Shown here one piece after another: positions 48,290-58,089 of a stretch of 64,000 nucleotides of DNA. Source of the DNA: Dipteronia dyeriana (lineage: Eukaryota; Streptophyta; Magnoliopsida; Sapindales; Sapindaceae); the NCBI GenBank assembly GCA_032871835.1, contig CM065299.1:83767652-83831651 (forward strand), written 5' to 3'. Numbering within the stretch: the stretch's first letter is position 1; the number at the start of each line of letters is the position of its first letter. Below the pieces are notes generated by a model. The model did not search any database. It had not been told where the DNA came from and was given only the letters and a program-made list of their open reading frames with translations. Both the position numbers and the translations under genes were made by a program.

Positions 48290-48515
48290 GACCGAAAACT
48301 AAACTTGATTTTTAGCCGCCTTCTAGAAACCAGCCATTAAAATGGCTTCAACTACCGTCCTCTTCCAGCTGTCTCCAACTCCCACCTGCCTCTAAACAAC
48401 GAATTCAATTTCATTGCTTTGTATTCATTTTATTTGTCTTTTATCTCACCTCATTTCCCTATATAAAGAGATACATTCATTTTAGTTGTCTTTTATCTCA
48501 TCTCATTTCCCTACA
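48290..48515 (+). repeat. First piece of the Copia 5' LTR
   Basis: Aligns with 59635 onward (GAAAACTAAACTTGATTT, CCATTAAAATGGCT, CAAACAACGAATTC, TTTATCTCATCTCATTTCCCTA). It contains an extra ~56-bp tandem duplication of the ATTCATTTTA...TTTCCCTATATAAAGAGATA block that the 3' LTR lacks. It is cut at the Gypsy insertion. Confidence 0.85.
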
Positions 48516-49047
48516 TAACGCAGTGAAAACGTAATAAGAATTAGACCGACGTCTAAATTCTACTGAAAACTGGAATCCATCAGAATAAAATTAAAACTTC
48601 TGAAATTTTTATTGAATAAATAAATTGTTTGAGCCTTTCGGCTTACAAGGCTATTTAAAGAGAAAGAACCCTAACCCGAATTCTTGTTAGACAAGAAACG
48701 AGATTACATACCAAAAGCTGTCATAAATAGCGAAACTGCCAAAAATAGCGAAATCACAAAAGTTACGGAAATAAAATATACTAACGACCATAAACAAGCC
48801 GAAATTAACGGTAGGTGATTCTGGCTTGTCAAAGTCAACTTATGATTAAAAAGAAAATTTCATAAAAAGGAAATAACTACGATTTCGCGGCTTAAATGAT
48901 GGAATTTGGCTAAAGAAGGTCGTGCCTCAACACCAAAGGTTTTGACTTCTGAAGATCTTGCCGATTCCCTTCAATTAAAGTCATTTAATCTTGGATTTAG
49001 GATGGTCCCACCAAGCCATATAGGACACAGCCACTTGTTCTACATCA
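48516..49047 (-). repeat. 3' LTR of the Gypsy element
   Basis: On the + strand runs from TAACGCAGTGAAAACG (first dinucleotide TG mutated to TA) to TTGTTCTACATCA, 532 bp. It is nearly identical to 53594-54123 with a few substitutions and indels, so the insertion is relatively young. Confidence 0.92.
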
Positions 49048-49052
49048 ATCCC

Positions 49053-49535
49053 CTATACTTGCAAAGAACTCGACCTAGACCTCAACCTCGACCTCGACCT
49101 CGACCTCGACCTCGACCTCGACCTCGAGTTAGGCTCAGGATAAAGAGGCTCTTCTACATGATACTGGAACAAGTCAGCAACATTGAAGGTATTGGAAATT
49201 CCCATGGTCTCAGGTAGGTCGATCACATATGCATTATCATTGATCTTTTTCAGAATCTGGTACGGACCATACTTCTTGGGCTTCAGTTTGTTATAAGTCC
49301 CAACTGGGAACCTTTCTTTACCCAAGAAAACCATTACTGAGTCGCCCTCCTCAAACACCTTCCGACGCATATGCTTGTCTGCAGCTGCCTTGTATTTCGT
49401 ATTGGTTTCTTCCAGTTTCTGTCTCACCTCCGCTTGCACCGCTTGAGCCTGAGTAGCCATGTTTTCTACAGCAACACTAACTCCTGGACCCTTTGGTAAA
49501 TGAATTAAATCCACAGTGTGCTTCGGTGGTGACAC
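49053..49535 (-). pseudogene. Gypsy integrase C-terminal domain with RS-repeat tail
   Basis: Contains [20 protein letters not shown], the GPY/F-type module of Gypsy integrases, then FNVADLF. The last ~25 residues are an (RS)n tail encoded by a CCTCGA hexamer repeat (49071-49128), ending at TAG 49055-49053 just before the polypurine tract AGGGGAT. The upstream frame is continuous with the main integrase except for a TGA at 49622-49620. A second copy of this domain with a shorter RS tail is at 54129-54600. Confidence 0.85.
49071..49128. repeat. (CCTCGA)n hexamer repeat
   Basis: About nine units at the 3' end of the Gypsy coding region; the paralogous site at 54146-54180 has only about five. 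Confidence 0.9.
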
Positions 49536-49619
49536 ATATGTTATAGCAAAAAGAGATTTTCCCGTGGCACTATGTACAACACTATTGTAGGCAAACTCAA
49601 CTTGAGGAAATGCATGATC

Positions 49620-50606
49620 TCACTGTTTCGGCTTATCTCCGCAAACGCAACAGACCAGATTTCTCAAGGTTCTATTCGTCACTTTCGTTTGTCCATCAGT
49701 TTGTGGGTGAGCAGTAGTACTTCGTTTCAGAGATGTATTAAACATTTTCCATAAGGTTAGCCAAAAGTGGCTAAGGAATTTCGTGTCACGATCAGAGGTA
49801 ATTGACTGCGGTACCCCATGTAGTCGAACCACTTCTCTGAAAAATAGTCGGGCTATGTATGAAGCATCAGAGATCTTCCGGCAAGGGATAAAGTGAGCCA
49901 ATTTCAAAAACCTGTCAACCACCACGAAAATCGAATCTACTCCCCGCTGGGTATGGGGTAATCCCAACATATAATTCATAGACAAGTCCTCCCAGATATT
50001 GTTAGGAACAGGTAAAGGCATATAAAGACCATTATTTTGTGACTGACCTTTAAACACCTGACAAGTGTAACATCTCTGCACAAAATTCCCAACATCTCGT
50101 TTCAGTTGTGGCCAGAAATACCGTTCCTCCAAGCTAGCCACCGTTTTGTCTCGTCCCAAGTGTCCACTCAATCCACCACCGTGCAAGTCTCTGATTAATT
50201 TCTCTCGTAGAGACGTTACAGGAATACACAAACGATTTCCACGAAACAGATACCCATCATTTTCATGAAAATCACTGATAGGCTGTTTTTCAATACACTT
50301 GGACCATATTTCCTTGAAATCTTCATCCTCTTCATACAACTCCTTCAAAGAATCAAACCCAACAGTCTCATGAGCTAGGGTTACGAGCAGGGTGGCACGA
50401 CGACTCAATGCATCAGTAACTCTGTTCAAAACCCCTGGTTTGTGCTTGATAACAAAAGGAAATTTTTGAAGGAAAGTGACCCAGCTGACATGCATGTTGT
50501 CTAAGTTCTTCTGGCTGTTGATAAACTTTAAAGCTTGATGGTCGGTGTACAATACGAACTCCCTCTGTACTAGGTAATGTTCCCAGTGCTTCAAGGCTTG
50601 GACCAC
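49620..50606 (-). pseudogene. Gypsy RNase H and integrase core
   Basis: The RNase H end reads [12 protein letters not shown] and [16 protein letters not shown] near 50530-50400. The integrase zinc domain keeps H-x-H and CYTCQ (near 50180-50065). The catalytic core is damaged: the first acidic residue, expected in the WEDLS-M-D segment, is Asn ([13 protein letters not shown], near 49995). The second, SDRDTKF, is kept. The third is Lys in [13 protein letters not shown] (near 49695). The reading frame ends at TGA 49622-49620 right after GDKPKQ, where family members have Trp. Three of these changes are G-to-A on the coding strand. Function: would remove RNA template and insert the cDNA; here inactive. 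Confidence 0.9.
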
Positions 50607-50830
50607 TACGTAGAACTTCTGATCATAAGTACTCCACTTCTGGCGAGCTTCACTTAATTTCTAGCTAAAGAAAGCTACTGGTCGCTTTTCTTAGGACAAC
50701 ACATCTTCAATTCCACCTCACTAGTATCGTACTCCACTTTAAAAATCTTCTTAAAATTGGGCAGAGCCAGTACTGGTGTAGTACATAATTTCTCCTTGAT
50801 TGACGCAAAACTCATCTCTGCTTCTTCTCC

Positions 50831-51983
50831 CTACTGAAACCAACCCTTCTTCATACATTCTGTTATCGGTGCCATGATAGTGCTGAAATTTTGAATAAAT
50901 CGGCGATATAAAGTAGCTAAGCCGTGAAAGCTACGAACTTCACTCACGGTTTTCGGCGCAAGCCATTCACGAATTGCTCGTACCTTCTTTTCGTCCACAT
51001 GAATTCCTTCTGAACTCACCACGTAACCTAAAAATAACAAACTGTTGGTCATAAAACTGCATTTCTTCATATTAAGAAACAGTTGACTTTCCTATAAAAC
51101 TTTTAACACCTCCCACAACTGCTCCACATGTTCTTCTTCAGTCCTACTATAGATAAGAATGTCGTCAAAATAAACAACAAAAAACTTTCCCATAAAAGGC
51201 CTCAATACCTGATTCATCACCCCGTATGAAAGTACTGGGTGCATTTAATAGACCGAACGACATGACCAGCAACTCATACAAACCATTCTTACTCTTGAAC
51301 GCCGTCTTACATTCATCCTCAGGCCTTACTCGAATTTGGTGATACCCACTACGTAGAGCAATCTTCGAAAACAGCTTCAAACCCTCCAGTTGATTCAACA
51401 TGTCATCTAAGCAGGGAATCAGAAATCGGTATTTGACGGTTATTATGTTGGTAGCTCGACTGCCCACACACATGCGCCAACTCCCATCCTTATTTGGTGT
51501 CAGTAACGAGGGAACTGCGCATGGGCTCATGCTCTCACGTTTGAAACCCTTCTGTAATAATTCTTCTATTTTCTCCCGCAGAATGTCATTCTCCTTTGGA
51601 CTCATTCGATAATGTGGCCGGTTAGGCGAACTCGCTCCAGGTATAAGGTCTATATGGTGCTGAATGTCTCTTAATAGAGGTAAGTTGTTAGGAAAATCTT
51701 CTGAACTAATATCTTTGAGTTGTTCCAGCAACGACTGTATTTTCTCAGGAACAGTTACCACGGGTGTTTCTCCCCCCTCTACCACAAGAGCTTTAACCAT
51801 TAAAGCATAGACCTCATGTGCACCCTTAACGCCTGTCACAAATTCTGTGTCGGATCCGGTCACGGTTAGGGAAGATTGCTTCTCCGCTTCAAAGGGCTTG
51901 TTAGGTACAGTCTGACGTTTGGAAGGAGCCATAACAATTTTATGTGATCCCCAGGTAAATAAGTAAGTGTTATCCCGACCCAT
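50831..51983 (-). pseudogene. Gypsy reverse transcriptase
   Basis: Covers the linker ([14 protein letters not shown]), [19 protein letters not shown], the fingers ([17 protein letters not shown]) and the palm. The first catalytic Asp, expected in SKI-D-LRSGY, is Ala ([14 protein letters not shown], near 51360). The [10 protein letters not shown] loop near 51150 keeps both Asp residues. An in-frame TAG near 51102 precedes [11 protein letters not shown], and another stop follows KKGWFQ at 50831. A short frame change separates the fragments near 51175. The loss of one of three catalytic Asp residues and the stops make it dead. Confidence 0.9.
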
Positions 51984-52004
51984 ATAAGTAATATCGACAT
52001 CATA

Positions 52005-52397
52005 CTACCATGGCCGACCCAACAATCCATGGCTAGCATTCATATCAATTAAATCACAAACTACATCCTCCTTATATACCTTACCAATATAAATAGGAAC
52101 ACGACAAATCTCAGTTACCTTTACTGTCGGTCTTTTCTTGATCCAGCCAATAGTATACGGATTGGGATGTTTCTCGGTTGGAAACTTCAGGTGTTCCACC
52201 AACCTCTTCATGACAAAGTTCTCACAACTTCCACTGTCCACGATCAGGTCATAGACTTTTTGACTGATTGTGCAGCAAGATTGAAATATATTGTTACGCT
52301 GATTGTGGTCCTCTTGCTTTGGTGCGTACAACATCCGTTGCACCACACAATTAACCCGCTCACCATCTTCTTCAGCGAATTTTGCTCCCTCATACAA
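52005..52397 (-). pseudogene. Gypsy aspartic protease region
   Basis: Contains the protease active site [18 protein letters not shown] near 52245 with Asp-Ser-Gly intact and the downstream SHGLLGRPW. It would cleave the Gag-Pol polyprotein in the particle. Preceded by the gag zinc knuckle and followed, after a stop at 52005, by the RT linker in the expected Gypsy order PR-RT-RH-IN. Confidence 0.88.
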
Positions 52398-52419
52398 GTC
52401 ACCTTCTTCTTCATAGTCA

Positions 52420-53561
52420 GGAACATCTAGATCTTCTTCACATCCTTCTACCCAATTTATTGGTCGACGATCAGAACATGCATTCGAATGATGACCAGGT
52501 TTTCTACATTTGTAACAAGTTCCTGGTGTAGGCCTAGCATACGGATTTGGATTCGGATTCAGATTTCAAGGCACATTTATATTGGTTGACGCTGTTTTTT
52601 GAATGTTACTACTACCATCTTCTCCATTAACTCCTTTTGGTTGGTTCGCTGGAACCGATGATTGAACACCGTTGTTTTTGTTAGGGAATGATGACTCAGG
52701 ATTGTTCCTCCGAAAACCAGGGTTTCTAAATCTACGTTCCAGCAATTCGGCCTTTAGCGCCATATTGTGAGTCTCATCCACAGTCCACAACACTTGCAAT
52801 CTGATATTATCTTGAAGTGACGGCCTCAACCCGTTGAGATATTTGGCTACACGTTGCCCCTTTGTTTCACTCAGATTATTTCGTTCTGAGAGCCTAGAAA
52901 ATTCTGTCGTGTAATCAAACATCGACTTGGTCCCCTACAAGCAATTTTGAAGCAACTGGAATAAATATTGCTCATAGTCTGGTGGCAGAAACCTACCCAT
53001 CATTAGCTGTTTCAATCTATGCCAGGTTCTCACAATCGCCTTTCCTTGTCGCTGACCGTTCTTCTGCAATTGATCCCACCAGACTACAACCCCTCATTTT
53101 AACCTAAAGGTCATAAATCTGACTATCTTCTCTTCTGGAATCTCCATCATCTCTAAGAACCGCTCTACTTCGGTGATCCAGTCAAGAAAATCTTTTATTC
53201 ATAAATTTCCATTAAAGCTTGGAAGATCTGTCTTCAACCGGTAATCGTCATGCTCTCTGGATCGTCTCACTGGTTGAATAACACCATATCCTCTATCTCC
53301 TTCGTATTTAGAGTCATCCTCGCTATCAGGTTGATGACGAGGGGGGCGTCCTCTGTTAACATGTTGGCCTCAGGCAAATCCCTCAGCTCGCACTCTGTTA
53401 TCCGGTTACGGCTGTCTGTTGTTAGCGTTGAGGTTCATTCCGACAAGCAGTTCACGAATCTCCCTTAACTGTTGTCGTTATTCCTCCACCACTGCCCACA
53501 AGGCCTCAACCCCACGATCACAGTCAGTTGGGTTTTTGTCTCCTGCTCCGTTAGTTGACAT
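52420..53561 (-). pseudogene. Gypsy gag, decayed
   Basis: The start is probably ATG 53561-53559, 20 bp after the primer-binding site (MSTNGAGDKNP). A retrotransposon gag core follows ([19 protein letters not shown] near 53185, [15 protein letters not shown] near 53080, FDYTTEFSRLSERN near 52915, YLNGLRPSLQDNIRLQ near 52830). The zinc knuckle [14 protein letters not shown] at 52517-52476 is intact. At least six in-frame stops occur upstream of 52922, several at positions where the codon could have been CAG, CAA or CGA. Confidence 0.85.
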
Positions 53562-53580
53562 CGAGATCAGCAAATCCGTC

Positions 53581-53591
53581 CTCTGATACCA
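53581..53591 (-). promoter_or_regulatory. Gypsy primer-binding site (Met-i tRNA)
   Basis: Minus strand TGGTATCAGAG two bases inside the LTR end GCGTCA, defining the LTR boundary at 53594 and the minus orientation. Confidence 0.92.
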
Positions 53592-53593
53592 AT

Positions 53594-54123
53594 TGACGCA
53601 GTGAAAACGTAACAAGAATTAGACCGATGTCTAAATTCTACTGAAAACTGGAATCCACCAAAATAAAGTTAAAACTTCTGAATTTTTTTGAATAAATAAG
53701 CTGTTTGAGCCTTTCGGCTTACAAGGCTATTTAAATCGAAAGAACCCTAACCCGAATTCTTGTTAGACAAAAAACGAGATTACATACCAAAAGCTGTCAT
53801 AAATAGCGAAACTGCCAAAAATAGCGAAATCACAAAAGTTACGGAAATAAAATATACTAACGACCATAAACAAGCCGAAACTAACGGTAGGTGATTCTGG
53901 CTTGTCAAAGTCAACTTATGATTAAAAAGAAAATTTCATAAAAAGGAAATAACTACGATTTCGGGGCTTAAATGATGGAATTTGGCCAAAGAAGGTCGTG
54001 CCTCAACACCAAAGGTTTTGACTTCTGAAGATATTGCCGATTCCCTTCAATTAAAGTCATTTAATCTTGGATTTAGGATGGTCCCACCAAGCCATGTAGG
54101 ACACAGCCACTTGTTCTACATCA
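53594..54123 (-). repeat. 5' LTR of the Gypsy element (shared)
   Basis: TGACGCAGTG ... TTCTACATCA, paired with 48516-49047. Because pol 3' sequence continues on its outer side, it also serves as the 3' LTR of the truncated unit. Confidence 0.92.
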
Positions 54124-54713
54124 ATCCCCTATACTTGCAAAGAACTCGACCTAGACCTCGACCTCGACCTCGACCTCGAGTTAGGCTCAGGATAAAGAGG
54201 CTCTTCTGCATGATACTGGAACAAGTCAGCAACATTGAAGGTATTGGAAATTCCCATGGTCTCAGGTAGGTCGATCACATATGCATTATCATTGATCTTT
54301 TTTAGAATCTGGTACGGACCATACTTCTTGGGCTTCAGTTTGTTAAAAGTCCCAACTGGGAACCTTTCTTTACCCAAGAAAACCATTACTGAGTCGCCAT
54401 CCTCAAACACCTTCCGACACATATGCTTGTCTGCAGCTGCCTTGTATTTCGTATTGGTTTCTTCCAGTTTCTGTCTCACCTCCGCTTGCACCGCTTGAGC
54501 CTGAGTAGCCATGTTTTCTACAGCAACACTAACTCCCGGACCCTTTGGTAAATGAATTAAATCCACAGTGTGCTTCGGTGGTGACACATATGTTATAGCA
54601 AAAGGTTTTGAATTCTGAAGATCTTGTCGATTCCCTTCAATTAAGGTCATTTAATCTTGGATTTAGGATGGTCCCACCAAACCATGTAGGACTCAGTCAC
54701 TTGTTCTACATCA
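54124..54713 (-). pseudogene. Truncated Gypsy unit: integrase C-terminus fused to LTR edge
   Basis: Copies the last ~480 bp of pol (integrase C-terminal domain, RS tail and polypurine tract). At ~54603 it switches into LTR sequence that runs to the LTR's outer end (54713). A reading frame across the junction (54650-54129) therefore begins with LTR-derived residues and continues as [20 protein letters not shown]. The junction has a CAAA(A)GG overlap between pol (GCAAAAAG) and LTR (CCAAAGGTTTTG), a microhomology of about four bases. Confidence 0.88.
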
Positions 54714-54866
54714 CTATATAAATAGATGAAGATTGTATTGAAAATTTATGGAGTGGTGTAAGAAATATAGAGAGAAATAAAAAGCTTTTCTTCTTTTATT
54801 GTTTGTGTTCGAAATCTCTCTCAGAGGTGCACCATAAGTAACCTCAACAATACCATCCCACCAACA
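54714..54866 (+). repeat. Second piece of the Copia 5' LTR
   Basis: CTATATAAATAGATGAAGATTG to CATCCCACCAACA matches the 3' LTR from about 59799 to 59954. It includes the LTR TATA box and ends right before the primer-binding site. Confidence 0.88.
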
Positions 54867-54867
54867 G

Positions 54868-54879
54868 TGGTATCAGAGC
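54868..54879 (+). promoter_or_regulatory. Copia primer-binding site (Met-i tRNA)
   Basis: TGGTATCAGAGC one base after the LTR end CCAACA. Confidence 0.92.
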
Positions 54880-55493
54880 GCAGGATAATCAATAAGTCGA
54901 ACAACAGAGGCCAAAGTCGAATTGGCCAAGAAATCAAAGTGATAAAAATCGATTTTTAATTCTACCAGAGTGTTTTACTTATCGTCAAGAGTACGACGGT
55001 AAAACGCCACCCAAATCAGAGTTCCAAAGAGGTTGCACGTGCCGCCTGAAGTTGGAGAGTTAAGTCACACGCTGTCCACGCGTATCTACAGCCCCGGTGT
55101 GTCACCAGCACGCTTCGATCATCTTCCTCGCCCGTTTACAAGATTCGACCCGAAGTGTGATCCATAAACCCGATATTTGATCCGACCCAACCTTCGATCC
55201 AAGACCCGATCCAAGATCCGACCCTGATCCGGTACTGTTCACGGGTTGCTGATGTTGCTGATGTCACTAACGCTGTTATGACATCTGGAATATTCTGTCA
55301 GTCAAAGGGAATATTCCGTTATCTTTGGTTGACTTTTTTCAAAAATTTTGAACGTCTATTTTAGACACTTCTAAACTTGGTTTTTGACAAAATCGGACTA
55401 GTTTCCAATGTTTTAGACCATTTCAGACGCAACTGCGCACTTCGTTTTTGCAAATTCTGACTCTAGATTAGTAACCTATGCATTCAAGCCTCG

Positions 55494-56454
55494 ATGGCCA
55501 ATGGTAATACACATATTGTCATCCCGAAACTCACCAAAGACAACTATACCAATTGGTGCATACAAATGAGAGCCCTACTAGGCTCTCAGGATGTTATGGA
55601 TATTGTGGAAGACGGACATACAGAACCCAAATCCAAATAAGATGAAGAAACCCTGACAGAAGCTCAAACAACAACTCTCAAAGCCGATCGAAAGAGAAAT
55701 CGTAAAGCAAAGTCCATAATCTATTAAGAACTAAATAAAGCAACGTTCGAGATCATAGCATCCGCTAAGTCTTCAAAAGAAGTCTGTGACACCCTTCTCA
55801 AGGCCTACAAAGGTGCTGACAAAGTGAAAAGGATCAATCTTCAAACTCTACGAGGTGAGTTCGAATCTCCACGAATGAAATCTAATGAATCTATTGTTGA
55901 GTTATATACACGAGTTATGTTCATTGCGAATCATCTAAGAAGAAATGGAGAAACTCTCATAGACATGAGAATTTCAGAGAAAATTTTATAATAATTAGAT
56001 CCAAAGTTTGACTTCATAGTTGTGGCCCAGGAAGAGACAAAAGATCTGGAGACGATGTCTGTTGAAGAACTTGTAGGATCATTGCAAGCCCATGAGCAGA
56101 AAGTCACAAGAAGAAGTGACGACGGAGTATTGGAGCAAGCTCTGTAGTCAAAGCTCTCCCTCAAGGAAAAAAGATATGAGCAATGAGGGACCTCACAACA
56201 AGGAAAAGAACGAGGTAGAGGATCTCGTTGAAGAGGTTCAGGAAATGCTGAAACCAGGAGTAGAGGCAGAGGAAGAAGAGACGCAAACAGAGGGAGACGT
56301 GGACAACAGAACTATATCCCACGAGGAAGAGGATGAGGAAGAAGAGACGGGTACAACAACCGTCCGAACATTGACAAAAGAAATGTTCAATGTTATAACT
56401 GCCACAAATATGGCCATTATAGCAACGAGTGTAGAAACCTACCAAACGAGGTAA
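55494..56454 (+). pseudogene. Copia gag
   Basis: Starts at ATG 55494 (MANGNTHIVIPKLTKDNYTNW), the DUF4219-type N-terminus of plant Copia gags. Then come the UBN2-type region (KEVCDTLLKAYKGADKVK near 55780, RGEFESPRMKSNESIVELY near 55850), an Arg/Gly-rich stretch and a zinc knuckle CYNCHKYGHYSNEC near 56391-56435. In-frame stops at about 55638, 55724, 55989 and 56145 disable it. The acidic frame at 56092-56454 is an overlapping shadow of the Arg/Gly-rich part, not the gag frame. Confidence 0.85.
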
Positions 56455-56501
56455 GTGAAAATTCTAACTTTGCAGAGACAGAGCAAGTTGAAGAAGAATC
56501 G

Positions 56502-56699
56502 TTGATGTTGATGGCACACAACTCAACATATCAAAACCAAAATGTTTGGTTTATTGATTCTAGAGCCAACAACCATATGACTGGTAGAAGTAGAAAAGAC
56601 TTATTCACTGAACTTGATGAGAAAGTTAATGGAGAAATCTCATTTTGCGACCTCTCTAAAATCCCTGTCCAAGGAAGAGGAGATATCATGATCAAGTAG
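56502..56699 (+). pseudogene. Copia protease region
   Basis: The active-site segment reads VWFIDSRANNHMTG near 56550. Copia proteases have Asp-Ser-Gly there; here the Gly is Arg, a GGA-to-AGA type change, which should disrupt the active-site turn. The frame ends at TAG 56697-56699. Confidence 0.85.
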
Positions 56700-56865
56700 A
56701 AGAATGGAGATCATTGGTTTCTTCTCAAATGTTTATTATGTTCCAGACTTAAAGACAAACATCCTAAGTCTCGGATAACTCTTGGAGAAAGGTTATCACA
56801 TTAGGCTTTAAAATATACAACTTACCATTACAGATGCTCGAAGAAAGCTGGTTACCCGAGTCCAG

Positions 56866-57858
56866 ATGAGAAAAAACAGGATGTTCCTTCTCGCAATTCA
56901 TCATGAAACGTCAAGGTGTTTGACAGCCATCGTAGATGAAAAAGATTGGTTGTGGCATCTAAGGTATGGACATCTCAATTTTGAAAGTTTAAAGCAACTG
57001 GGAAGTAAGAAGATGGTGAAAGGATTGCCAAACATTCATCACCTAAATGAGATGTGTGAAAGCTATGTTCTCAGTAAACAACACAGAAATAGCTTCGGAA
57101 AGAAGGAAAATTGGAAAGCAACCATGCCACTTGAGCTCGTTCACACAGATGTGTATGGTCCATTGACGCCAGTATCAAATGAACAGAATCAATACTTCAT
57201 TACCTTCGTTGTCGACTACAACAGAAATTCTTGGGTTTATTTCCTAAAAATGAAGTTTGAAGTATTTAGTTACTTTAAAGAGTTCAAAATTCTTGTGGAG
57301 AAGCAAAGAGGATACTATATCAAAACACTGAGATCAGATCAATGTGGAGAATACATTACAGGTGTTTTCAAGGAATTCCTTAAGCAACAAGGAATCAGAC
57401 ATCAATTTACACTAACTTATACTCCTCAGTTAAATGGTGTAGCTAAAAGGAAGAATCGAACAATCCTTAACATGGTCATAAGTATGTTAAAGGATAAAAA
57501 TATGAATAAAAGTTTTTGGGCTTAAGCAGTATTGTGTGTGGTATATTTACAAAACAGATGTCCTACGAAGAGTCTTGATACAAAGACACCGCAAGAAGTA
57601 TGGAACACTCATAAACCAAGTATGAGACAACTTATAGTTTTTAGCCAAATTGCCTACATCAAGGTCCTAGAAGCAGGAAGAACGAAGCTTGAAGATAAAG
57701 GAGAAAATTGTATTCTGATTGGATACGGTGATAGAACTATGAGTTACCGGTTATACCACCCCATCACCAAGAAAGTGATCTTCAGTAGGGATGTCATTTT
57801 TGAAGAATTGAATCCTGGAATTAGAATTAGAACAAATCTTCTAGAAGTGCAGAGTTGA
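56866..57858 (+). pseudogene. Copia integrase
   Basis: Zinc domain: WLWHLRYGHLNFESLKQLG near 56950 keeps both His, but CESYVLSKQHR near 57055 has Tyr for the second Cys. The core keeps Asp in VHTDVYGPL (near 57150) and LRSDQCGEY (near 57335), but the third acidic residue is Lys in GVAKRKNRT (near 57440). A TAA at 57523-57525 splits it; it resumes with VVYLQNRCPTKSL and ends after LIGYGDRTMSYRLYHP at TGA 57856-57858. The Cys-to-Tyr and Glu-to-Lys changes are both G-to-A. Inactive. Confidence 0.9.
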
Positions 57859-58089
57859 TATCTGAAGAAGAGACAAGAGAATTGGCTACAGAGCCACAAA
57901 TACCCAGAAATCAGTAGACTCCTCAACGTGGTTCCCCTTCACCACAAAGGTATGATGCTTCATCACCGATTGAACATGATTTTTCAGATATGATGCTTAA
58001 AGGGACACGTAGCCTAGATGATCTGTATGAAAATACAGAACATGTGGAAGAAGAAATTACTCTATATTGTATGTCGATGACAAGTGATC

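Larger units (their letters stand above)
48516..54713 (-). mobile_element. Ty3/Gypsy retrotransposon with extra truncated unit
   Basis: Reads on the minus strand. Layout left to right on +: LTR (48516-49047), internal region (49048-53593), LTR (53594-54123), a second copy of only the 3' end of the internal region (54124 to ~54603) and the outer ~110 bp of another LTR (to 54713). The flanks CTACA (48511-48515) and CTATA (54714-54718) match the target site in the Copia LTR at 4 of 5 bases. Thus the whole composite, not only the complete unit, fills one insertion site. Confidence 0.88.
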
